A stretch of DNA of 64,000 nucleotides, from positions 124,001 through 188,000 of the forward strand of contig JBAIAA010000876.1 in NCBI GenBank assembly GCA_037893245.1, written 5' to 3'. The number at the start of each line of letters is the position of its first letter. Positions within the stretch are counted from its first letter, which is position 1. The notes beneath the pieces are model-generated. The model had not been told where the DNA came from. It saw only the letters and a program-made list of their open reading frames with translations, and ran no database searches. This document shows, in pieces, positions 1 to 9,470 of the stretch. The translations under genes and the position numbers were made by a program. The stretch comes from Crossaster papposus (taxonomy: Eukaryota; Echinodermata; Asteroidea; Velatida; Solasteridae).

Positions 1-160
1 TTGAGTGCATGCGCATAGCATGCGTACATACACCCCGCCGTGTACGCACATGTACACACAGGTTGTTGCTATGTACGGTAGGCCTGATCAATCATGTCGT
101 GTTGGACACCAAAAGTAGTTACTTTCGGATTTATCAGTAGTTATCATTCGCGACTATAAA

Positions 161-319
161 TGACTTGTGACTTGTGACTTGACAAAAAGTGACTTGTGAC
201 TTGACTTGACTTGGGAAAATTTGACTTGTGACTTGACTTGACTTGAGAAAATTTGACTCGAGACTTGACTTGACTTGAGAAAATTTGACTTGTGACTTGA
301 CTTGACTTGAGAAAAAATG
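161..319. repeat. 32-bp minisatellite
   Basis: Imperfect tandem copies built from TGACTTG and GAGAAAATT blocks. Equivalent points fall at 221, 253 and 285, which gives a 32-bp period. The left edge is degenerate. No coding potential is seen. Confidence 0.8.
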
Positions 320-433
320 ACATGGTTACAACTCTGTTAATTGGGGTTAATCACCGTAAATGTAATTGGCCCCCTCATTCACATGTTCAAACACTGACAA
401 ATGGTGGCGCTGTTCGTGACGAACATTCGGCAA

Positions 434-448
434 CCCCCCCCCCCCCCC
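434..448. repeat. poly-C tract followed by poly-A
   Basis: An uninterrupted run of about 15 C is followed directly by about 12 A and an AT-rich stretch. It is one of seven long C or G homopolymers in the window. Confidence 0.85.
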
Positions 449-509
449 AAAAAAAAAAAATAATAAATAAATAAATTAAAAAAAATTATAGTTTGGTACC
501 TGACACTTT

Positions 510-1127
510 GGGCCTTTTCGAAACCTTTGCTTCGTTTCGGCTTTGGCCTCGCCTCCGAATTCCGAATTACTGAGAAGCAAATAGAAATTAAAGCAAATAG
601 AAATAGTCTAAGTTTTGGGTTCATATCAATGGATTGAATGTTTCTGAAGCACAACAGGCATCAGAATGTGTCAGGGGATCTCGCAGTTGGGAATCTAAAA
701 TCGCCTTAAAGGTAGTATACACCATTTGCAGAAATCGAAAATATTTACTACCGAATTATTAAGAAATATCCTACTCATCTGAAAGTAAATGTTGATTCTG
801 GGCATCCAGCAAAATTATTGCGCTAGATATCCTGTAATTATTCAGAAAAATACAATTTTTAAATAATAAATTCGCGATCGCCGGACGGCGATCGCGAAAA
901 AACAAAGATAACATAAGAATAACTGCTCGACGCCGGTTGAAAAAACCCGCTGTTTTTCGTGCTTTTCTCGGCATCCATGATTCTAAAACTTCGGACAGCT
1001 CAGTTAAACGATATTTACTACAACCCCCCCCCAAATCTACTCATTCATGATAATTCAAGCAATGACCAATGGTGTATACTACCTTTAAGCCAAAATCAAA
1101 GACGAAGCCAGGGATTCGAAAAGGCCC
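510..1127. mobile_element. Possible inverted-repeat element (GGGCCTTTTCGAA ends) hosting a MITE
   Basis: GGGCCTTTTCGAAACC at 510 is matched in inverted orientation by GATTCGAAAAGGCCC ending at 1127. Both ends continue into a 'cttcg..ttcggctttgg' motif. The same terminal motif bounds the 46.2-50.7 kb element. The target duplication is degraded, so the boundaries are tentative. The TTAA MITE at 710-1084 lies inside. No transposase frame was found. Confidence 0.4.
710..1084. mobile_element. TTAA-flanked MITE, copy 1 (piggyBac-like)
   Basis: A 375-bp element with terminal repeats AGGTAGTATACACCATT and AATGGTGTATACTACCT, each flanked by TTAA (706-709 and 1085-1088). TTAA duplication is the hallmark of piggyBac-type transposition. 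Related copies lie at 3764-4125 (opposite orientation) and 60716-61104. It contains no open frame that could be a transposase, so it is presumably mobilised in trans. Confidence 0.8.
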
Positions 1128-1141
1128 TAGATAAGCCCCGT

Positions 1142-2340
1142 ACGATGTAGCCTTTAAACAAGGCCACATGTCTGATAGACGCCGAGTGACTAAAAAGAGA
1201 CTAATCGCGAAAACCTGAGTGAACTTCACGGCGTGCGTGCAGCATGCGATCCGCGTACGTAAATAAATGTACAATGTACATTGTACACACTGCTCTTGTC
1301 AAAGCCTGCAAATCGAGCACTTTCGTGTGATTACACACTCACAGACCGAGGACCTTCAACATACCGAGGACGTCCTCGATTTGTTATTAGGTCAAAAATG
1401 GCATCTCCTTGGCGATTTATAATTATTGTCAAAATTTCAACGGATTTGGAATATGTTCTCGGTTCGTCATAATGCCAACGTGCAGTGTGTTGTATCATGG
1501 AGCATTTTGTGTTCATCCGAACAAGTCAACTTGTAATAGCGCCACCTAGCGGCCAGATTATCGTCTCCTAGGCGCTAGGGACGCGTTAATCGCGTCTTCA
1601 TGTAATTTGGGGAAAGCGTCATGTTCATCGGCTCAAGTTCAGACCTACAGAAAGTGCCCTAATGTTATGGTACGTACATTATAATTAACAAATATGTTTA
1701 AAACTGTTCTCGTGTACAATTTACATAGGATATTGAAGGAAATAGTAATCGGGTATTGTTGAAATAATTAATTTCACATGTGGAATTCTTTTCACATCAA
1801 TCGTCAGCTTTCTCACAACCATTACAGTATGTTCCACCATACCTCCATGGTTCCACATGCCCAACCAAACCCAAAAACATTAACATAATAAATCCACCCA
1901 ATTAAGAAATATTCGGTTATACTAAAAAATCATAGATAGACACATATTTATGTGCATTTATTTTTCTCAACTGAAATTGGGCATGACATAAAAAAGTGAA
2001 AGGTTATAATTTGGGTCATCAACAGTCGTATCCCGAATCAAATCGATTACAAGTACATGTAAAGTTGTCCCCTCACAAATGAAGTCGTCCACTACGTCAA
2101 GTCGTCCACTATCAAATTTTCCGAATTTCCCATGACCAGGTGGGCCCCTCGTCAAGTTGTCACCCAAGCAAAAGACAACAAATTAAAAACAAATTTTGCC
2201 TTTTTCATTAATTAATATTTTAAAACAATGATATTAATAATCACTTTTCATATTGTTTATTTTATGCATTTAGTTTAACTTTTCTACATAAATTTACATA
2301 ATGTACATTTTGAATGAGTTTTTAGTATCGTCAGACCCCC
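1142..2340. other. Intergenic, nothing recognised
   Basis: AT-rich sequence without a convincing coding frame, RNA gene or complete element. Short open frames here have no recognisable motifs. Confidence 0.5.
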
Positions 2341-4182
2341 TAAATCTGCGCGGTCCTATTTCTGCGCACTCGCCTTTAATTTCAATTTGGCAACGCGCGC
2401 ATCTTAAAAATGATGTACTGTCACTAGGATCGTATTCTTTGATGCATGAACTTTCACAACCACCGAAAAATTATAGTGAATGCTTTAACGGTAAGTCGGG
2501 CAAAAATTGAAAAAAAATCTGATTTTTACAGCTAATTTACTAGGTACAATTGTTGGTAGAGGCTTTCGGGCCTGCAGAAGTCGAAAAGATGACCGCACGG
2601 TAAACTCTGTTATTCGCCCTCTGTCGTCAGTATTATAGCTACCGTGTCCTATATAATTCATTAATTTTGTTAAGGGGGTTTAAGACTTGCGGTGCAACAA
2701 AGAAGACATGTTTCTTATATTATTTTGGAATTTTCTTCTGTCATACCTATTAAAATCTGACATCTTGACAATGTTCTCTGTTGATTGGGATGATCAATAT
2801 ATGACATACATTCATCAAGATAATTCAGGTTACCAAATCTAAGAAGGGGTCAATTTATTAAGGCATTTAAATATTATTAGGTTTATTTGTATTTTTATTT
2901 AATTCAGGCCTAATCAACAACTGAGTTTATTGATGCACCCTTCTAAAAACTCAGCGAACCAATTGCTACTTGAAATGAACAATACAACGCACAACTTGGT
3001 CCTGGGTGTACCTTGTATAAACCATTATCACCAAGATTATTAATATTAGAACGAGAGGCTTGGAACGTCTGAGGTGACGATTTGTAATATTGTAAAACTA
3101 ATTTGTATTGCCTAAAGAACATAAAAAGCCAATTTAGTATGAATTCAGAGCACGGCAGTCTTTAGTTTAGTTTGACTGAGAGTATGATTCGTGAACACTC
3201 GTGTAGAGCTAATCCTACTATATTTAAAGTAACAAAAATTGAATTAATTATTTTAATATGAATGTACATTTCCAACTTTATTAATACATTTCTTCAATGA
3301 TAACAATACAAACTGGGGTCTACATTAAATAGGTAAAAATGTATAAATTGGATGTGAATTTTAAATATATGCCTTTTTGTAAAAAAAAATTAACAATTAT
3401 CTATTGAGAATTAAACCATTATGGCGAATTAATCTTGAAATTACGAAAAGTGTACTGGCATTGAAAAAAAGAAGTAAATAATTAGGTTAAAAATGTTCAA
3501 GCTAATATATTTTCCAAAATCAAGGAGTAAAAAATGTTGTTCTTAAGTTGCATGACCCGGACACCGTAGATTTTCCATGAAGCGCCCCACTGCGCAGATT
3601 TAGGCAGGATTTGTTTCTGAACGCCAAAACTGCACGCTTTGGAATTCCCCGCTTGTCGCTACAAATAAAGAAAATTTGTCTTTGTTAATCCGCATAGTGG
3701 AAGATCGTAAGCCAACAATATAAGTTTTGTTGATGAAAAGAGTGGTTGCTCTTTTAGTTTTAAAGGTAGTATACACCATTGGTAATTGCTTGAATTATCA
3801 TGAATGGGTAGATTTGGGGGGTTGTATTTCATAGTAAATATCGTTTAACTGACTTTTCCGAAGTTTTACAATCATGGATGCCGAGAAAAGCACGAAAAAA
3901 CAGCGTTTGTTTTCAACCGGTGTCGAGCAGTTATTCTTATGTTATCTTTGTTTTTTCGCTCTCGCCGTTCTTTATAAAATTCATTTTTTTGGAATAATTA
4001 CAGGATATCCAGCGCAATCCTTTTGCGGAATGCCTAAAATCATTATTTACTTTCAATTGAGTAAGGTATTTCTTAATAATTAAGTAGTAAATATTTTCGA
4101 TTTCTGCAAATGGTGTATACTACCTTTAAGATACTCGGTTGCAAACCCTTATGTGCGCAGAAATAGGAAGATCGAGGATTTA
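2341..4182. mobile_element. Possible 1.8-kb inverted-repeat element
   Basis: TAAATCTGCGC followed by CCTATTTCTGCGCAC at 2341-2369 is mirrored by GTGCGCAGAAATAGG with a further ATTTA at 4153-4182. A third related motif, TGCGCAGATTTA, lies at 3591-3602. The interior is AT-rich and non-coding and hosts the TTAA MITE copy 2. No target duplication was identified, so this stays tentative. Confidence 0.3.
3764..4125. mobile_element. TTAA-flanked MITE, copy 2
   Basis: A 362-bp copy of the family at 710-1084 in opposite orientation. Its ends are AGGTAGTATACACC and GGTGTATACTACCT, and it is flanked by TTAA at 3760-3763 and 4126-4129. The subterminal 'attgcttgaattatcatgaatg' type sequence is shared with the other two copies. 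Confidence 0.8.
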
Positions 4183-4858
4183 TGCAAATGTAGTTATTTA
4201 TTAATTCTAAATAAATTGAACAGTTAATGCCCAATTTAAAATTTTTGTAAATGCAAGTTTATTTAATGCCCCCCCCCCCCCCCTCCCCCCCCCCCCCTTC
4301 ACGGGGTCACTCGAATACTACATGTCCGTCCGCCGGGAGGATGTGGAATCGCTAATCGCGTTGCAAAATAGACCACCTAAGGCTAATTGAACCAGGGCAG
4401 TATCCATTTAATTTTATTGACTTTTACATCTATTGCTGGGAACAGACAAAAAAAAAAGTTTGTTTAATATTTGAAAGCTGTAAACGCTTTTAATAAACGT
4501 GATATATCATGTAATATGTCCCCCATTGTCTATTAATTATTACAAATTGGCTTATTCGCGCATTTCATAGTAGCAAGGCATGTGTTATATAGCTCATAAA
4601 ATTTTTTTGGGGGTAACCAAAGAACCACAAATATTGTTTTTAAATGCGTCTCCGCAACACTTTAAGCCAACCCCTGACCAAAAACCAAATTTGTTATTTT
4701 GGGGGGGGAACTTAGGCTTAAATACTAAATAAAGCAGCTTCCTAAGCAATAAGGATGAATAGCAATCAGTCTTGAAATGTTTAACGAGTCCAACATGTAC
4801 TTACTGAACCTGATTACAATAAGTATGGTTGCATTTCTCTTTGCAGGTGGCCCCTTAG
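4183..4858. other. Poly-C tract and non-coding sequence
   Basis: It holds a C homopolymer at 4269-4297 interrupted by one T. A pyrimidine-rich stretch then leads into two possible splice acceptors ('ctctttgcag' ending at 4846 and 'ccccttag' ending at 4858) in front of the recombinase gene. Confidence 0.5.
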
Positions 4859-5432
4859 TATATCATCATTTGTGACTGTGTTGAAGTTCTTCAGAGAGGG
4901 TTTACATATGAGAGTTTGTTCACCAATAGCAGTTCCCATGGCCTTTACAGTTTGAATCCTATTATGGCAGACCTTGGACACAGTGCTTGCAGCAGCACTT
5001 CCCTCTGTCCGTCCAGTTGTAACGATGCTCCAGTTCATACGGATGCCAGTGATTCTGATTGCGTTTCTCACGTCCGTTTGGATGACACATTGAATACTGC
5101 AAATGAACCGTTGAGTGTACGATCTCGCATCCCGTCGCCCATCAGAGACTTGACAGATGAGTGTAACATCACAGTTATGCAGACTAGTAATGAAAGTGGT
5201 CAAAGAAAATGGGACAAAAAAAACTTTTGCTTTTACTGTGATGAACCACAGGCCAAATTACCCCGTCATCTCGCGTCTTTGCATAAGGAAGAAACCGAAA
5301 TAGTGCAGATATCGTCCGAAAACAACAATTTGATCCGCAATAAATTTCTGTTAAAAATCCGCAATGCTGGTAATCACAGACACAATTGCCAAGTAATTCG
5401 CCAAGGTCACGGTGTGCTTATAGTAGCATATA
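4859..5432 (+). CDS. Crypton-like tyrosine recombinase gene, N-terminal segment
   Basis: The frame is open from 4859, just after an in-frame TAG at 4856-4858. An acceptor AG at 4857-4858 could open an exon here; alternatively translation starts at the ATG at 4964. The N-terminal part is Ser/Asp-rich and low in structure. It is followed by a zinc-finger-like block (FCFYC ... RHLASLH, about 5222-5295) and a 'GNHRHN' motif that commonly precedes recombinase domains in multicopy invertebrate Crypton-like genes (family knowledge, from memory). The frame is cut after 5432 by a 721-bp TA-flanked insertion. Removing the insertion with one TA copy brings the downstream 6156 frame into register. Whether upstream exons exist is unknown. 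The recombinase assignment rests mainly on the next segment. Confidence 0.6.
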
Positions 5433-6153
5433 GGGTAGGTGCAGGTAATATGGGCCCATTAAGCTCATTTGCATAATTTGCATAAAGATAGATAAAATCA
5501 TTCTAAAGAAACATTGGTTATTGGAATCAGTAACAACTACCCTTCCTTTTGATGATATAATTTAAACCATGTTGTATCCATTTATGACAGTTACATTCAA
5601 ATTATGACGTCATCACCAAAGGTCCCATATTACCTGCAGTGCAGGTAATATGGGACGTATGGTAATTTGTATATGACAATATAATTTTCAAATGCAATTT
5701 CATTCCGCTCTATGACATCTATCGCGTCCCATATTACCTGCACCTTGTTGCGCTCCCGGAGCTCCCATTAAATGCATAATAAATCCTAAAACAATTATAC
5801 ACAGGACCCCACACCTTCAATACAATCAAAACACTTCATAAGCATCCTAAATATGTCAAGAATTCAGCTCACCCTCTGGTCAGTTTTTAATATCAGTACA
5901 TTCCATGAAATATCTATTTTTAGATCAGAGCAAAAAAATACTGTCAACTTAACATACATTGTCAAATTTTGCTTATTTCTTCACCGAGATCTCCGTTCCC
6001 GAACAAATCAGCCATGTTGGCAGCGATGGCAATGAGTTATCGCAACTATTGAGAGCGCTATTTCTTGTCTTTGAAGCTTTATAGTTAAATAGGCGCCGAA
6101 TTTAATTCATGCGTCCCATATTACCTGCAGTCCCATATTACCTGCACGTACCC
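5433..6153. mobile_element. 721-bp TA-flanked non-autonomous DNA element inside the recombinase gene
   Basis: The terminal inverted repeats are 22 bp, starting GGGTAGGTGCAGG at 5433 and ending CCTGCACGTACCC at 6153, with one mismatch. TA flanks both sides (5431-5432 and 6154-6155). The core GCAGGTAATATGGG recurs inside as a perfect palindrome near 5625-5657, once near 5731-5745 and again near 6112-6130, so this is an element with repeated terminal motifs. It carries no transposase frame. TA duplication is typical of Tc1/mariner-type transposition. Excision of exactly this interval restores the host frame, which argues for insertion rather than an intron. Confidence 0.85.
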
Positions 6154-6155
6154 TA

Positions 6156-7601
6156 GACCGAATCATCCCGTAAATGCAGATGCATATGGACCGTGCATGT
6201 ATTGCTTTGGCTATTATGTGCGAACTGATCTTTGGAGACATCGTTGCTTACTAAATCCAGCGCTCTCTGCCCATGATAAAGGTGTTCGTGTACGTGGCCG
6301 AGTTGCTCACAAGAGTGATTTATTGAAACCGCCTCCTCCGGGTGTGTCCTTTGAGCTGAACAAGATTCTCTGCCCGATGAAGAAAGATCAGGTTGCCTTG
6401 ATAGCCAAGACCGACTCGTTGGTTATTGAGTTCGCCAAACGTGAATTCCTAAAAATGGGCCATGATGTAGATCAACACGGATATATCCGAAACAAATTGC
6501 GTGAATTAGGTCGCCTCATCTTACAACTCAGGAAGAATACTGTGCAACCAAATGCATCGCTCGAGCTGTTTGTGCATCCCCGGCATGTCATTACCATAAT
6601 TAACGCTGTCCATGACATTGCTGGCTTTGACAAACGCAAACAATTGTATAGTGTTCCATCATTGGCACTAAAGATAGGACATTCCATAAAAAAGTGTGCC
6701 CTGGTGGTGAAAGGCAATGCTCTAGAGCATGGCCTGAAGCAGAAAGCTGATGACGCAGAACAGTTTTTGGAGTTATGCAATTTGAAGTGGCGAGACCATG
6801 TATCTGTCCATGCACACCGAACATTGTACCAAGAAAAGCGGAACAAGAATACAGTTCTCCCAACCAATGCAGATGTTGTTAAGATGTCGTCCTTCCTTAA
6901 AGAAGCTGCCAACCAGCAAGTGCAAATTCTGGAAGATGCGTCTGGTGATGGAATCAAGCTTGCATGGAAGTGTTTGAATGAAGTGACGCTGTGCCATCTC
7001 ATAATGTTCAATCGCAGGCGACAAGGGGAGGTGTCAAAGATGCAATTACACGATTTTCACAAGCGGACCACAGCACAAATTGATGGGGGCTGTGTCTTGA
7101 GTGATTTGGAACGGCATTTATGCAAAATGTTCACAGTTGTTGAAATAGTGGGTAAGAAGGGCCGGACTGTACCAGTGCTGCTGTGTACTGATGCAGTGAC
7201 ATGGTTGGGTGCACTTGTAGCCAAGAGAATTGAAGCTGGAGTAGCGGCAGAGAACCCTTACTTGTTTGCGCGCTGTTATGGAGGCTTGGGCCACATACGA
7301 GGAAGTGACCAGCTCCGATCCTATGCTGACATTGTGGGCCTAGATAATCCTACAAGCATCCGGTCTACTAAGCTTCGTAAGCATGTAGCAACTGCATCAC
7401 AAATATTATCATTGAAGGAGCATCAGCTGGAGACATTAGCAAACTTCATGGGTCACGACTTGCGAATACACCGTGAATACTACCAGCTACCAGACACTGT
7501 GCAGAGGGTAACACAATTGTCAAGACTGTTCCTCAGCTTAGAGAGGGGCAACTTGCCTTCCCAGGAGGGCAGGTCCTTGAACGAATTGGATGTATTGGGA
7601 G
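6156..7601 (+). CDS. Crypton-like tyrosine recombinase gene, catalytic segment
   Basis: The segment continues the 4859 frame after the insertion. It opens with a second zinc-binding-like block (CMYCFGYY ... DLWRHRC, 6191-6247), then an alpha-helical region. The putative catalytic core follows: Arg in FNRRRQGE (about 7006-7030), TKLRKHVAT (about 7366-7392) in the place of the usual HxLRH box, and MGHD ... HREYY (7448-7483), with the last tyrosines as the candidate nucleophile. This order (R, LR, GH, Y) is that of tyrosine recombinases, and Cryptons are the eukaryotic transposons that use them. The first His of the HxxR box appears to be Thr, so activity is uncertain. The exon ends at 7601 before a clean GTAAGT donor; reading on without splicing gives an unlikely product. 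Other possibility: a host gene domesticated from a Crypton. Confidence 0.65.
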
Positions 7602-7726
7602 GTAAGTACAATTTAAATGGATCTGTGCATGAGGTACACATGCCGATGACTGTTTGTAAGTTGACCTGGATTCATATGCATTTAGACAATAGTGTTTTCT
7701 ATGTGGTTTTTTCCCAATCACTTCAG
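7602..7726 (+). other. Intron of the recombinase gene
   Basis: Donor GTAAGT at 7602 and acceptor TCACTTCAG ending at 7726. It is 125 bp long and phase 1. Splicing shifts the downstream repeat into an acidic Ser/Asp/Gly frame that connects to the last exon. Confidence 0.65.
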
Positions 7727-7930
7727 AAGGCTTCACGAGTGACAGCAGCGATGGCAGTGACGATGGCAGTGACACCCGCAGTGATGGTAACATCGGTGAT
7801 GTCAACGACACCCGCAGTGATGGTAACATCGGTGATGTCAACGACACCCGCAGTGATGGTAACATCGGTGATGTCAACGACACCCGCGGTGATGGTAACA
7901 TCGGTGATGTCAGCGACACCTGTGGCAGCA
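7727..7930 (+). CDS. Recombinase gene, acidic-repeat exon
   Basis: In the spliced frame this exon encodes a Ser/Asp/Gly-rich linker followed by four 12-residue repeats of the type TRSDGNIGDVND, encoded by a 36-bp minisatellite at 7774-7917. It ends at 7930 before a GTAAGT donor, leaving one base that pairs with the next exon in phase. The unspliced frame instead reads a Met/Val/Thr repeat and stops at 7939. The matching phases at both junctions favour the acidic reading. A flexible acidic linker between the recombinase core and the C-terminal domain is a plausible role, by inference. Confidence 0.6.
7774..7917 (+). repeat. Coding 36-bp minisatellite (4 units)
   Basis: Four 36-bp units start at 7774, 7810, 7846 and 7882, nearly identical. 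The length is a multiple of three, so copy-number change would preserve the frame and only lengthen the protein repeat. Confidence 0.9.
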
Positions 7931-8041
7931 GTAAGTTGAAATGTTTTATCAGTGTGTCACAATGTCAGGCGGTCATTGTATGTGTTAAAACTACTGATGA
8001 ATTCGAGTGTCTAAAGCTGTAATGTATGTGTTGTATTACAG

Positions 8042-8283
8042 TACAGGTTCAAGCAAACAAGGCATCAGTCACGGTGAGGCATCGGCGGATAACGGCGACA
8101 CGTCGTAGTTGGACGGAAGAGGAGAGAAGAGACGTCATGGAAAGTCTGCACAGATTCTTTGTTCTGAAGAAAATTCCTGGTAAGCGTGATATTGAAAGAT
8201 CATGTACCATAGCACTGCAGAGTCGATCATGGAAGAACATCAAAGACTTTTGCCGCAACACACTTATTCGAGAACAACGATAA
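8042..8283 (+). CDS. Recombinase gene, C-terminal Myb/SANT-like exon
   Basis: The acceptor is 'tattacag' ending at 8041; joining to 7930 is in phase and the stop is TAA at 8281-8283. It encodes a basic stretch and then RRSWTEEERRDVME ... KKIPGKRDIE ... RSWKNIKDFCRN. The spaced Trp residues and 'PGK' turn resemble the Myb/SANT-like C-terminal domain found in many invertebrate genes of this type (recalled family pattern, not searched). It probably binds DNA. The short open frame upstream of the acceptor is intron read-through. Confidence 0.6.
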
Positions 8284-8755
8284 GTGGCTATCTTTAACCA
8301 CTCCACGCCGGTGGACGTGTACACACGCAGCAATTGTCCGCACCCGAGGAAATAATTCACTCGTGTTAGAAAGCATTTGTGAATGTATTTGGGCTGAAAT
8401 GGCAAACGCACCTTGATAATAAGCAAAATAGAGAATTATGTGTATGGCGTCCTCACATTGATATGATCATGTACCTCCAGAAAAATGTCCCCTATTGGAT
8501 AGACTGCTCAATAGGTCCTCCATGTGATGGTCTGCACATGTATGCATGTACATGTACACACACATGGATATGTACATGCAAGATGCCATGCAAGCAGTTA
8601 CGCACGCAGCAGATTTTGTTCAGACATGGCGAGTGAAGACGACAGTTCGGGGCAGGGGAGCGCATATTCCACAGAATCGGACGAAATATCCGCAGTATCA
8701 TCAGGTCCTACATCTGAACCTGCAGCAACACATCTGGCTGGCATTCTTCTTTTAA

Positions 8756-8989
8756 CCAGTTTGCGCCGGATGACGTATATAAACGCAAAGATTTTCCCAA
8801 ATTTAAAACGGATGACGCATAAACACGCCAAGTTCAAGTTCAGAAATGTATGTCAGCTGCGAGCAAGGCCGTAAATGCGTGGGTGTGCTTCCCGGCACTA
8901 TCAGCCTGAACCCGCTTCGGTTCGAGTTTCGCTAAAAATAATCCCGCCCGTGGGCTCGGCGATGTTAAAATAATCCCGGCGCGAACTGG
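8756..8989 (-). mobile_element. MITE with CCAGTTTGCGCCGG ends, copy 1
   Basis: A 234-bp element from CCAGTTTGCGCCGG to CCGGCGCGAACTGG, flanked by TTAA at 8752-8755 and 8990-8993. The interior shares 'gagcaaggccg', 'ggttcgagttt' and 'aataatcccg' blocks with copies at 40940-41184 and 53057-53248, which are in opposite orientation. Confidence 0.7.
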
Positions 8990-9082
8990 TTAAATAAGAA
9001 AACTCGGAACAATTCCTTTGACAATAACTTGAGTCCACCATGTGGCTTTGCCCCCTTTTGAATGCTTCAATGTGAAATTGTA

Positions 9083-9428
9083 GTAATAATAATAATAATA
9101 ATTTGGGAGGCTAATCATCCTTACTCGCAGCTGGTGTGCTGAATTGCGCGAAGGACGCGGCTACAACATGGTCGAGTCGCTGGCACGTAAAGGCGCCTCC
9201 GGCAGCCGGCCACATCGACTCATGTATGACTACAGAGCACAGCCTGAGATCGAAAGTGTTTGATTTTTCAGGAGGGAGGAAAACCGGATGACCTGGAGAA
9301 AAACCCTCGTGGCACAGGGGAGAACCAACGCACAACTCTTCTCACATATGGTCCGGGCCGGGAATCGAACCCGGGCCACATTGGTGAGAGGCAAGCGCTT
9401 TACACACAAGCCACCCATGCCACCTGAT
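9083..9428 (-). mobile_element. tRNA-derived SINE
   Basis: On the minus strand the element starts near 9428 with a tRNA-like head. A box A-like TGGCTTGTGTGTAAAGCG is followed by a strong box B, GGGTTCGATTCC, within a CCCGGG...CCCGG hairpin (plus strand 9359-9375). A central 'tctccaggtcatccggttttcctcc' type segment follows. The 3' end near 9083 is an ATT trinucleotide tail. Head, body and simple-repeat tail make this a SINE rather than a functional tRNA gene. The ATT tail matches that of the LINE at 48.6-50.1 kb, a possible mobilising partner. Confidence 0.75.
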
Positions 9429-9470
9429 TGTCTTAACATAAGAACTGAACATGTGTTGTGGGGGCTTTAA

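Noticed and set aside
1366-1385. GAGGACGTCCTC palindrome shared with 17911-17929
   Set aside because: Short match without extended similarity; treated as chance.
5853-6035. Short open frame
   Set aside because: It lies inside the TA-flanked element and has no motif.
5433-6153. Intron of the recombinase gene
   Set aside because: Although GT and AG occur near the ends, splicing there puts the downstream exon out of frame. Inverted termini and TA duplication explain the interval better.
7533-7919. Minus-strand repeat protein (Ser-Leu-Thr-Ser-Pro type)
   Set aside because: Antisense of the coding 36-bp minisatellite.
9352-9428. Functional tRNA gene
   Set aside because: Box B and the T-arm are good, but the cloverleaf is incomplete and sequence continues into a SINE body and tail.
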